NCBI RefSeq assembly: GCF_002127325.2
Contig: NC_035437.2
Span: 117,141,363-117,205,362 of the forward strand
Direction: 5' to 3'
Source of the DNA: Helianthus annuus
Taxonomy: Eukaryota; Streptophyta; Magnoliopsida; Asterales; Asteraceae
DNA length: 64,000 bases
Part shown: positions 46,513-55,497 of the stretch, piece after piece
Layout: every line of letters starts with the position of its first letter
Numbering within the stretch: the first letter of the stretch is position 1
Notes under the pieces: generated by a model
What the model was told of the DNA's origin: nothing
Databases searched by the model: none
Seen by the model: the letters and a program-made list of their open reading frames with translations, nothing else
Position numbers and translations under genes: made by a program

Positions 46513-48849
46513 TCATTTGAACAAAGCGACCCAAGCCTGTTTAGACTCAAGTAGTTGAATATGAATCTTTCCAGGTAAAACTGGATAATTTCTTTCATTT
46601 TTCTCAAAAACATTATCAATTTTAATCTCAACTTTTTCATCTTTTACCGAATTGTCATTTTTCTTAACAGACCATTTTTGACCCGTCGGTGTACCTCTTT
46701 TGTAAAAATGTGAATCTTTTTGAGCACTTAGATTTTGAATAACAACTTTTGATTTCCAAAACTCTTGGGGTTTTGTCATATCAACTGATGTTTTCCAACT
46801 TTGTGTTGTTCTGAATCTGGGTGTGTGAGAATTCCAGGTCTGTCTTGAATCAAACTTGTTCGGGTTTGATTTCCAATTTTGATTCGAAGCAAACTTGTTT
46901 GTGTTGTACCTCCAAGTTTGTTTTGAATCAAATCTGGTTGACCTTTGTCTCACAGTCTCAGATTTTAGTTTTTCAGCATCAATCTTCTTTTGATCAACAT
47001 CCACAGGTTTTAGATTTGGACACTTGCGTGCAAGATGTCCTTTTTGATCACATTTGAAACATGTTCTCATGGACACATCTTTGACCTGTGGTTGTTGCTT
47101 TCTCTTTTGTGCCTCAAACTCAGCATTAGACTGTCTCATTTTGAGTTCTTTTTCTTCAGCGAAACTGTTTCCTTGAACAAAACTCATTTTAGCCTGATAA
47201 TTTGGCACTTCATCATTTTTTTTTCGATTCTGTTTCTTCTTATAACCCAACCCAGCCTTCATGTTTTTTCTTTTGAAACCAGGTTTGTTATACGAACCTT
47301 TACGACTCTTACCAACAGACTTTGAGATTTCAGACTTCTCAATCTCAACCATTTTGAAAACTTTGTCAATCTTTTCTGAAATCACATTCTGAATCAGGAA
47401 TACAACATCTAAGAATAATTTGTCTGATCCAATCATGGTATAAACCAATCCCTTTGAATCATCATTCAAATTTTTCTCGGATTTTGTGTTTTTCAGATAT
47501 TCGTCATGAAAATTTCCTTCATTTTCATCTTGTGATTCAGATTTACCTGTATCAACCGACTCTTCTTTGAAAACACTTTCAACAACCTTACCTACCACCT
47601 CTGAATCATTGATATCATCAGATTTGGTGTAAGTCACATCGATGTTATCGGGTAACTGATCAACCATGTTGATTACTTTTTCCACTTTTTCGCCATCATA
47701 GAATGTATAATTATTCTCCAACGGTGGTGGAACTTGATGGTATTCAGACCCTATTCCCTTTTTGTTCTTTTCAGACTCTTTCTCATCGGGTGTGATGTTG
47801 AAAATACGTTCCAGAATATATGAAGATGAATGATAGCTTTGCAATTTATTGACCAACTTTTCTTTGTCTGCCAATTCTTGTTTAAGTTCAGCAACATCAT
47901 CAATATATTGGTTTAACACTCTTTGTTTATCTTCAAATCTGGCTTCAAGAAATTTAGTGTTTCTTTGACAAGCACACAATCTATCATCTAGACTTTTGAC
48001 TTTACTTTTTAAAGTTTCATATGCTTCTTTTACAGTTTCATATGACAATTTCATTACATCATATTCTTTTTGCAACTCTTGAATTTTGATGTCTTTTGGA
48101 ACACATTCGTTGCAAACAACTGAACACTTTTCTTTTAAAACCTTGTTTTCTGTTTCAAGATCATCACATTTTTGTTTCAATTTTTCATTTTCTTGTTTCA
48201 AAAACTTCTCATTCTCAATCATCTCATGACATTTTTCTTTGAAAATTTTATCTATTTTAGTAAATTCAATGTCTCTATTGTTGAGTTTTTCATCTTTCTC
48301 AATACAAGCACGGCACGTTTCCATGCATTTCTTGCATTGTTGTTCAACTTCATCATCAATTTTATCAGAAGTATCAGTTTGCATAATTACCTCAATGACT
48401 GGCACTTTGGTTTCCTCAGCTTTCTGAATCTGATCTTCTTCAGCGACTTGCACTTTCTCTTCAACAACTTCCTCAGCTTTCTCTTCAACCTTCTTCACTT
48501 CATCCACCATCTTCTCACTCTCAGTCACAATTTCTTCAACTGTCTTCTTCTTCTTCTTCTCCAGACTAGCAAATATTACCTTCCGAATACCTTCTTCAAC
48601 CTGCTCTTTGTACCTTGGAATCTCTCTAAGGCCTTTGCACCAAACACTCACAGTAGGTATAGCAGCAACTAATGCATCAAGATCAACTGTCTTCGGATCA
48701 ACCGTTGGGTTTCCTTGAGGATCAACATAGCATTCTTTATCTTTGCTCCACCTGCCTGCTCGTGTTGCTTCTTTGTAAGCATCATACACATCATCCAATA
48801 TCAGACGTGCATGTCTTTCTTCACGAGTAAGTGTTACTTCAGCAGTCAT
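46513..48849 (-). CDS. gag: Intact gag-derived coiled-coil/zinc-knuckle protein (element B)
   Basis: Uninterrupted frame of about 778 codons from the first ATG at 48849 (MTAEVTLTREERHARL) to the stop at 46513; five upstream sense codons exist but no earlier ATG. Order: helical RWSKDKECYVDPQGN block, Lys/Glu coiled coil, an MQTDT site near residue 155, CKKCMETCRAC (about 48303-48341), about 170 residues of coiled coil, VPPPLENNYTFY, QLPDNIDVTYTKSDD, acidic part, basic Lys-rich part, zinc knuckle CFKCDQKGHLARKC (about 47010-47068), four 16-residue repeats with a Phe...Gln-x-Trp core (about 46795-46965), and the QAWVALFK end. It lacks the capsid fold seen in A and G. Likely role: RNA binding and assembly with proteins of an autonomous relative (inference). 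Confidence 0.85.
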   Translation of the reverse strand: MTAEVTLTREERHARLILDDVYDAYKEATRAGRWSKDKECYVDPQGNPTVDPKTVDLDALVAAIPTVSVWCKGLREIPRYKEQVEEGIRKVIFASLEKKKKKTVEEIVTESEKMVDEVKKVEEKAEEVVEEKVQVAEEDQIQKAEETKVPVIEVIMQTDTSDKIDDEVEQQCKKCMETCRACIEKDEKLNNRDIEFTKIDKIFKEKCHEMIENEKFLKQENEKLKQKCDDLETENKVLKEKCSVVCNECVPKDIKIQELQKEYDVMKLSYETVKEAYETLKSKVKSLDDRLCACQRNTKFLEARFEDKQRVLNQYIDDVAELKQELADKEKLVNKLQSYHSSSYILERIFNITPDEKESEKNKKGIGSEYHQVPPPLENNYTFYDGEKVEKVINMVDQLPDNIDVTYTKSDDINDSEVVGKVVESVFKEESVDTGKSESQDENEGNFHDEYLKNTKSEKNLNDDSKGLVYTMIGSDKLFLDVVFLIQNVISEKIDKVFKMVEIEKSEISKSVGKSRKGSYNKPGFKRKNMKAGLGYKKKQNRKKNDEVPNYQAKMSFVQGNSFAEEKELKMRQSNAEFEAQKRKQQPQVKDVSMRTCFKCDQKGHLARKCPNLKPVDVDQKKIDAEKLKSETVRQRSTRFDSKQTWRYNTNKFASNQNWKSNPNKFDSRQTWNSHTPRFRTTQSWKTSVDMTKPQEFWKSKVVIQNLSAQKDSHFYKRGTPTGQKWSVKKNDNSVKDEKVEIKIDNVFEKNERNYPVLPGKIHIQLLESKQAWVALFK

Positions 48850-50572
48850 TGCTTTAGTCTTCAAACCTTGAATATCTCGAATTACCTTGAATCAAACACA
48901 CAAACAAACACTTATCAGTTCAAACACTATCAAATAACTGAATCAAAATAATACTCGAACTGGTGAATATTCTGTGCGGACTGAAGGTTAACAGACTGTG
49001 TGGACTGAATTTGATGCGAACTGAGATTTAAGTTGTCAAACCATATGAAGTGCTATGACCCGGATCAATATTCAAATGACCTTTTCCAATGACCTGACAA
49101 GGTTCAAATGAACTGGACCACCTCTTTTGAACTGATATGCTTTGAACTTGGGCCAAAAACTGTTTATTTATTAATAAATGGGCCGCTTGTTAAGAGTTCA
49201 CACACTATAGCATATTAGCACCTCATTGGATCGATGACTTTGACCAAAAAGTATTATTTGGTAGATAACACCTCTGAAACTTTAACAACAAGTATTATTG
49301 GGCCGCCAATTTATGTTGTAAAAATATGATAGGGCCGTTCACATGTTATTAATGATCACATATTTCGACAACTTTTAAGCATAACAACTGATTGGACCAA
49401 ACAATCCACCCACTTTGACTTTTGTGAATCAATCAAGTAACTGAGCCGCAATGTGATTAATGTACAATTTGTTCAATAAAAATGTGATTGTGCAGCAATG
49501 TAACTTGGCCTTCAAGAAATTTGATCAGTGTGCAACACAATGTAATTGGACCACCAAATTTAATCACATGGGCTAACTGACACCTTGTGACCTGTTCACA
49601 TGCAATCTTGCAATCTTCTTCAACAATTGGACCAATTATGTCTGATGTCACTTGGGCTCACATGCAAACAAAATGGAAGTATTATTTGATTAGGCCGTAT
49701 GTTATAAGATCACTGATTGGGCTGTTAAAGCAAATGAACTGACATCCTTTTAAAGTTCAATTGTGATTTAATTGGACCAATATATTTTTGAACAACTAAA
49801 ATCATAGAACTAACAACATTTATCACATTTAACTCTTGATTGGGCCTCTATGATCACTAAACCGACATCAAATATTCACAAGTCAGCTGATTTGGCCTCA
49901 CTTCACGTGCAAAAGAAACAATAACCTAACAACTTTACTTGTTTTGATTTTTGATTGGATCACAAACTCACAACAAGTTCTGCTGATTGGGCCGAATAAG
50001 CGAACCTATTTATTGAAAGTATGAGCGGACCTTCAACTATTCTATAAGCGGACCTCACAAAGTGGTCGAATAAGCGGACCAACAATTGTTCATTCAAGCA
50101 GACTTAAACATATATACATGAGCGGACCATCAGTTGGTCACAAAAGCGGACCACGAATAATGTCACAATAAGCGAACCTAGCATGCAATATGGAGCGGAC
50201 CTTTATTGAACCATAAAAGCGGACCTTACTGACAATCTTACTATGCGCGAACCATCCAGGTTCGTTTGAGCGGGTCTCGCTTATTCGTAAAAGCGAACCT
50301 GCAACTATGTCGCGAATTCGAACGGAAAAACTTCGATTTCTCCTAAACGGCTAGGAGTTTCGATCTGAAACTTGGTAGGGTTGTAGATCAGATGTTTACG
50401 CACAACATATCCAAAATTCAGCTGAACCAGACTGTAAAAACCTGTTCGATTTGACGAAAATCAGTAAAAACCGTGAAACATATGAAAAAGATGAAGAAGA
50501 GATGAAATTCGGATCTGAATCTGATGTAATCCTGTGCGAAATCGTGTGATAGATCAGTGCAATCGAGCTCCT
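48850..50572 (-). other. Leader of element B
   Basis: 1.7 kb noncoding. The lower end resembles the sequence just before the G gag ATG (a gtgtttgattcaaggtaattc phrase), then jumps to mid-gag coding, marking the deletion of the capsid region. 49065-49990 has recurring ATTGGGCC / ATTGGACC motifs roughly every 50-80 bases; 49997-50305 has the AGCGGACC array. Confidence 0.75.
49997..50305 (-). repeat. Leader array of AGCGGACC motifs (element B)
   Basis: About 12 copies of AGCGGACC or AGCGAACC (minus strand GGTCCGCT), spaced 16-32 bases, close to the PBS. Not found in the B LTRs. Confidence 0.88.
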
Positions 50573-50584
50573 GCTCTGATACCA
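50573..50584 (-). promoter_or_regulatory. Primer binding site of element B
   Basis: Minus strand TGGTATCAGAGC, two bases from the LTR edge at 50587. Confidence 0.93.
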
Positions 50585-50586
50585 CT

Positions 50587-50979
50587 TGTAGGACCGGTTT
50601 TGACTCCAAAACGATTGCGAAACGTACGTATAACGTGCGGAATCCGTATACGAACGCGACCGAACACACGAGACGTAATATAATTTGTGATTCTATTAAT
50701 CAAATCTGAAAACGTACAAGAACCTAAATCACGATGTCACTTTCTCTCTCTAGTTTCTCTCTCTAGCTCTAGAAAGCTCCAAATGACAAATTTAGCAAAA
50801 GTTCTAAACTAAACATAAAGCTCCCTATTTATAGTCCAAGGCATTTAATGAGATTTCTCATTAGTTACAATTATGCCACCTTGCCATTTGTCTAGTTATC
50901 ACTAATATAACGACTTGTTTTCTTCTGTTTCTCGCTACGGCTCGGATTGACAAAGGCTATAGACATGAATGTACTAACA
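50587..50979 (-). repeat. 5' LTR of element B
   Basis: 393 bp, same ends as 44120-44512. Minus-strand TATA-like CTATAAATAGGGAG at 50821-50837. Followed by the ACTTT target duplication. Confidence 0.95.
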
Positions 50980-50984
50980 ACTTT

Positions 50985-52221
50985 GGAGTGAGGAAGACAA
51001 GGAAAAGGTAGTTGGGGATGAAAGAGCAAATCACTCTTAATAATAGCCATCCCCGATGACATATTTTCACAAGTTGATGCTTGTGCATCAGCCAAGGAAA
51101 TATGGGATCAGTTGGAAAACCTTTGTGAAGGAGGAGAAAGGATGAGAAGAAACAGGAGAACAAACAACGTCTCATCTTATGAAAGGTTTAAAAGTTTACC
51201 TAATGAAAGGTTAAATGGCACATATCAAAGGTTTACAAAACTTTTAAACGAGCTAAAGAAATTTGGTATAACCAGGTCAAATGATGAAAGAAACATAAAA
51301 TTTCTTGATGCTTTACCTAGAGAATGGAGGAGTCTAACAATGACTTTGTCCTCAACCTTAGAACTAGGAAACATGAATCTTCATGACTTATACAGCATCT
51401 TGATCCCCAGAGAGGAAGAAATATTTGAAGAAACCATTCAAAGAGGGGGATCTTTAGCTCTTATCTCAAACCCACAAAGACCAACAACTTCCAATGATCC
51501 ACAACCGTTAAACAGCCAGAGTTTTGAAAATTCTGACACATCGTCAGATTTTTCAGCTTTTGCTGAAGCTATAGCACTGCTCACCAAAACATTTGAGCAG
51601 AGGTTGAGGGGAGGAGGCCAGAGATATCAGAGGAGTGATAAAGGGAGGATGGATGGAAGATCTAAAGAAGAAGTTCGATCTAAGGATAAAGGGAAGGCTG
51701 AGGTGGTGTGCTACAAGTGCAAGGAAAGAGGTCATTATGCATGCAAGAACAAGAAGCTGAAAGATGTTGCTTACTATGAAACGAAGCTTAAGGAAGCTAA
51801 GAAGCAACATCAACAAGTCAGCTTAATTGCTGGGACAGATACATGGCTATCTGATGACTCTTTTGATGAAGAAGAAGAAGAAGAAATGGCCAACTTCTGT
51901 CTCATGGCACTTTGTGAAGGCATACCAGAAACTTCAGGACAACAGGTAAGTTTAGACAATCTTGATCTTGAACACAAGCTAAATGAGCTCATGTCAGATT
52001 TTTTAGACCTGCAAGTTAAACATCAATCAGATGGTAAAAAATCTGATGAGTTGCAGAGGACCTTGAATAAAATTATTCTTGAAAACCAATTACTTATAGA
52101 ACAAAGTTTAGATCAGAGAGCTAAAATCGAGTTCTATGAAAATGAAAGAAGAGATCTTTACAAGAAAATCAATGATAAAGAAATTAATGTAAGAGGTTTC
52201 AAGAAGCAAAATAATTCATAA
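50985..52221 (+). pseudogene. gag: Copia gag, main part with zinc knuckle (element C)
   Basis: Continues the gag cut at 44119: SEEDKEKVVGDERAK, a small frame slip near 51035-51045, then an open frame through 52221. Copia gag motifs: EIWDQLENLCEGG, SYERFKSLPNERLNGTYQRF, FLDALPREWRSLTM. Zinc knuckle CYKCKERGHYACKN at about 51706-51750, with the usual Lys-Asp-Lys-rich lead. The acidic DDSFDEEEEEEMANFCLMAL block and a C-terminal coiled coil (NELMSDFLDLQVKH... EQSLDQRAKIEFYENERRDLYKK) follow, as in Sirevirus gag. A stop at 52219 ends it; the rest of gag continues in broken frames. Confidence 0.88.
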
Positions 52222-53015
52222 ATTTCATAGAGTCCACTCCAAAGAACAAATGAGAGGGTTTGGGTTATGTAAGAACAAGTAACAATAAACCCACTATCTA
52301 AAGGCAACTCAACAGATTTCTGATAAATTTACATTAGAATCTGATTCTGAAACTTGCAAATCAACATGTTCTGAATATTCCTTTGATAAACCCAACATTG
52401 AACCAAAAAGAAGTGAATACAATCAAGAGTTTGTAAAAACTCCAGAGGCTGTTCACTCATTTTTTTCAAGATTATCCCATCATTCCATCACAAGAAGGAA
52501 CATCAGAAATTTCTGATGAATCTTGTATGTGTGTTGACATACTGAAGCTTGTTCAACAACATCTCCTAAAGAAAAAGAAAAATTATGTTAATGGCTCAGC
52601 ATATAACAGAAATTCTGATGAAAGGTCATTTAGAAGAAATAATAAGACTAAAATATCATCAGAAAGAGTACCCAAGCATGCCTGGGTACCTAGAACCCTC
52701 TAACCATTCCATTTCAGGACCATCATGTGCAGCAGATCTGGTACTACGACTCAGGAAGCTCCAAGCACATGACTGGGGATAGGAGCTTACTCAGCAACTT
52801 TGTCTCAAAGCTGGGTAAAATGGTGAACTTTGGAAATGGAGTGAAAGGGAGGAACATGGGATATGGATGAAACATGTATGGTTGCTTGACCATAGAGAGA
52901 GTAGTCTTTGTTGAAGGCTTAAAGTATAATTTGCTAAGGTATGGTCAGCTCTGTGATAAAAATCTCTCAGAAAATCCTATCACTGGAAAAATGCTTGAAA
53001 AATTGTTTTAATGAT
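52222..53015 (+). pseudogene. pol: Gag tail and protease remnant (element C)
   Basis: Broken frames contain KHAWVPRTL at about 52676 and the aspartic protease start WYYDSGSSKHMTGDRSLLSNF at about 52740-52800, followed by a LGKMVNFGNG block and a VFVEGLKYNLL block with one stop. This is the normal copia protease, active site DSG intact. Coding similarity ends near 53010; GAG-pre-integrase, integrase, RT and RNase H are absent. Confidence 0.8.
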
Positions 53016-53581
53016 AAATAAAAAAATCATATATCTGATAAGTCACAAGAAAATCTGATAAAAATCTGATGACATCATCAGAAATCTGATGCAACATCAG
53101 AACACACGGCAAAACATCAGAAATTCTGGTGAATCATCAGAAAAATATGATTGGATAATCAAATTTATCATAGATCATTAAAACAAAACACTGCATATTA
53201 TCATCCTTGTTCATATCTCTTGACAACATATTCATAATCTGCATATTAAATAAAAAAAATATTTATTTTTTTTATTTTCCTTCTTAGTGCTGGTAACGTC
53301 ATCTAACAGAAAATTTCTGGGAATTCGTTAAATATGAGACTTTCTCTCTCCTTCATTAATTACACCCCATCATGTATTAAGGAGATTGAAATGACATATT
53401 GGTAGGCAATCATGATATATTACCAGAAATTGGCCGCCTAGATCATTTAATGCAAGTGTAGTGAAGAAGAAACTTATCTCTGTTATACTTTCTGGCCTCT
53501 GAAAATCATTAAATAACAGAGATTGCGGTGAAGAAAAATCTACGAGTTGGTATCTTCCATTTATGGCAAATATTAAGTTTA
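53016..53581 (+). other. Noncoding junction region of element C
   Basis: No ORF. Rich in short ATCAGAA / TCTGATGA motifs (53030-53160), which also abound in the C LTR and between the extra ORFs. It replaces the expected integrase-RT-RNase H region. Confidence 0.6.
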
Positions 53582-53590
53582 CTATAAATA
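53582..53590 (+). promoter_or_regulatory. TATA-like box before the first extra ORF of C
   Basis: CTATAAATA about 77 bp before the ATG at 53660. The intervening sequence is CT/CA-rich (ttcttcttcacctcacacc), like a plant 5' UTR. Predicted only by pattern. Confidence 0.5.
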
Positions 53591-53659
53591 ATCACCACTT
53601 TGAGTCTAAATCTGTCATCTTCATACTTCTTCTTCACCTCACACCTTCACACACACAAA

Positions 53660-54467
53660 ATGAATACCATCAAAGACGAATGCTTCCCACTTGTTTTTTA
53701 TCCATATCATAATCTTAGATTGAGGACCAATCTGGAAGGTCCTCAATGGGAAGGATGTCAAGTTATGCTCAACATGCTCACGAGTAGTAACTTGAACTAT
53801 GCACTCACTGCTCATATAACTGTTCATCTAGAGATTCTTCAAATCTTTTGGAAAAATGCAACATTATCTGAGTTTGATAACAGAAATAAAATGGCCATTA
53901 AAGTGAGGTGCTAAATCAAAAAATTCTGTTAAATGAAGCTACCATCAGGACAGCTCTTCAACTCAATGATAAGAATGACGTTCTAATGTTTTCAAGGGAG
54001 CAGAAGGAAGATGTCTTAAGGAAAATGGGTTACAACACGCAAACCCAACAATGAGCAATCAACAAACATGGCTTTCTCAAGCCATGGCAATATCTGGTTA
54101 CACAGATGGGTGCATGTTTCTCCAAGAAGGCCATCAATCATCACGAGGTATCTCTTAAGTTGATGGAACCCATACTGGCACTTGTACTCAAAGTACCTTA
54201 CAACTTCTCTTATTATCTGATGAGAGATTTTGCAAGTAACATGTGGTTGACAAGCCATTCTTGATGTATCCGCGTTTTCTGACAAAGATAATCACAAGTC
54301 AGCTAGACTTTGCAGGCATTCCTGCAAGTTATCCAAGAGCTGATATGAGACTCCAAGAAAACATGGGTCTCAGCATGCTTGTACCCACCAACCAGAACTA
54401 TGGGTTGACAACTGATCTGTTGGTGCTTCTGGAAATAGAACATGGTGAAGGGATAGATATTGACTAG
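53660..54467 (+). pseudogene. Unrecognised extra ORF X1 of element C
   Basis: ATG at 53660 gives 85 residues (MNTIKDECFPLVFYPYHNLR, then SNLNYALTAHITVHLEILQIFWKNATL) before a stop; the reading continues in shifted frames and ends with FLMYPRFLTKIITSQLDFAG, then LEIEHGEGIDID and a TAG at 54467. I do not recognise an established domain. The NYALT and FLMYPRF style recalls ORFs often found downstream of pol in Asteraceae copia elements. It shares a YPR block and a similar layout with X2, so the two may be paralogs. Decayed by several frame breaks. Confidence 0.55.
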
Positions 54468-55360
54468 GTCTTTCTCTGTTTGTATCTTGCTTGCGTGGTT
54501 GGTTTGTTTGTTAATATGTTTATAGTATATGTTTCTTATATTACTTTGATTAACTGTTTTATGGATTAGGTAATGGGCAAAGAATATGAGAAACATAATC
54601 ATCAGAAGACAAAAATATCTTTCACAAAACTCAAAATTTCTGATGACAGAAAACAAAATCTGATGATTCAAAATGGATCTAATTTCTTTTTTCTGATGAA
54701 ACCTCAAAATGATAAAATGCTTCAGAATATATCAGAAAAAGTCAAGACATGAATGCCACCAGAAAAACATATGTGAGTCTTCTAAATCTTATCTTATTCC
54801 CTCTCATCTCAAAAAAAAAAAAAAATCACAAGTTTAGGGGGAAAACTCAACCAATAAATTCTGCAGAAAATTGTTGACTTCTGTTGACCACATCAAAAGG
54901 TCAACAGAAGATAGAACAAAAGGCAATACTTACTTTCAACAGAATTTATGTTGACTTTCTGATAACATTATCAGAATACGGATGTTGACTAACAAAGAAA
55001 AGAGGATACATATGAATAAAGGTAATTGGACCTCCTATCAAATGGGGTCCACAATGATGAAAAGGTGTCATAGAACCGAAAGTTTTCTCCAATCAAAAAC
55101 CAATGCAGCACTTTCGTATAAGAATGATTGAAGAAACTACAAATTGAAGGAACAACTTGAAAGGGCAAAAACCACGATTACACGATTAATCATCATTAAA
55201 GTCTTGATACCCACGATCCAACGGTTATATTATGAACCAAAAACCCACATCACACGATCTAACGGTAATAAAGACAATTAATGATCCTTTAACCGCCACT
55301 ACATGACACGTTCCATATCCCCTCAACTCCATAAACCCACAACTCTCTGCTAAAACCCTC
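54468..55360 (+). other. Noncoding stretch between X1 and X2 of element C
   Basis: No gene. Contains many CAGAA/TCTGATGA motifs, a poly-A run at 54812-54824, an internal PPT-like tttagggggaaaact at 54832-54846, and repeated ttgactt(t)ctgttgac phrases. The PPT-like tract is not followed by an LTR. Confidence 0.55.
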
Positions 55361-55370
55361 AGTATATAAC
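55361..55370 (+). promoter_or_regulatory. TATA-like box before X2 of element C
   Basis: AGTATATAAC 135 bp before the ATG at 55498, followed by a C/A-rich leader without upstream ATG, ending caaaaATGGCT, a good plant start context. Confidence 0.5.
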
Positions 55371-55497
55371 TCTCACTTAGCAGAAAATTCGAAGATCACA
55401 CCTTTTTCACAAAAACTTCAAACCAAAACTTCCCCTGTTCCTCACTCAAAATCCAAAAAATCCCTAAATTCCAAACCCTAATTCACAAACTTCAAAA

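Larger units (their letters stand above)
44120..50979 (-). mobile_element. Element B: complete young gag-only copia element (TR-GAG-like)
   Basis: Full structure on the minus strand: 5' LTR (50587-50979), PBS, 1.7-kb leader, one uninterrupted gag-derived CDS, 2-kb 3' noncoding region, PPT, 3' LTR (44120-44512). Perfect target duplication ACTTT (44115-44119, 50980-50984). The LTRs are 393 bp each with 11 differences by my count (about 97% identical), so insertion is recent. No protease, integrase or RT is present, and the capsid part of gag is also missing: the leader is joined directly to the middle of gag. It fits the published class of terminal-repeat retrotransposons carrying only gag (TR-GAG). 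Confidence 0.93.

Noticed and set aside
48172..48672. Long plus-strand ORF rich in Phe and Leu resembling a membrane protein
   Set aside because: It is the reverse complement of the Lys/Glu coiled coil of the intact B frame.
54812..54846. Poly-A run followed by a PPT-like tract as the end of a nested element
   Set aside because: No LTR start follows the tract and no target duplication was found.
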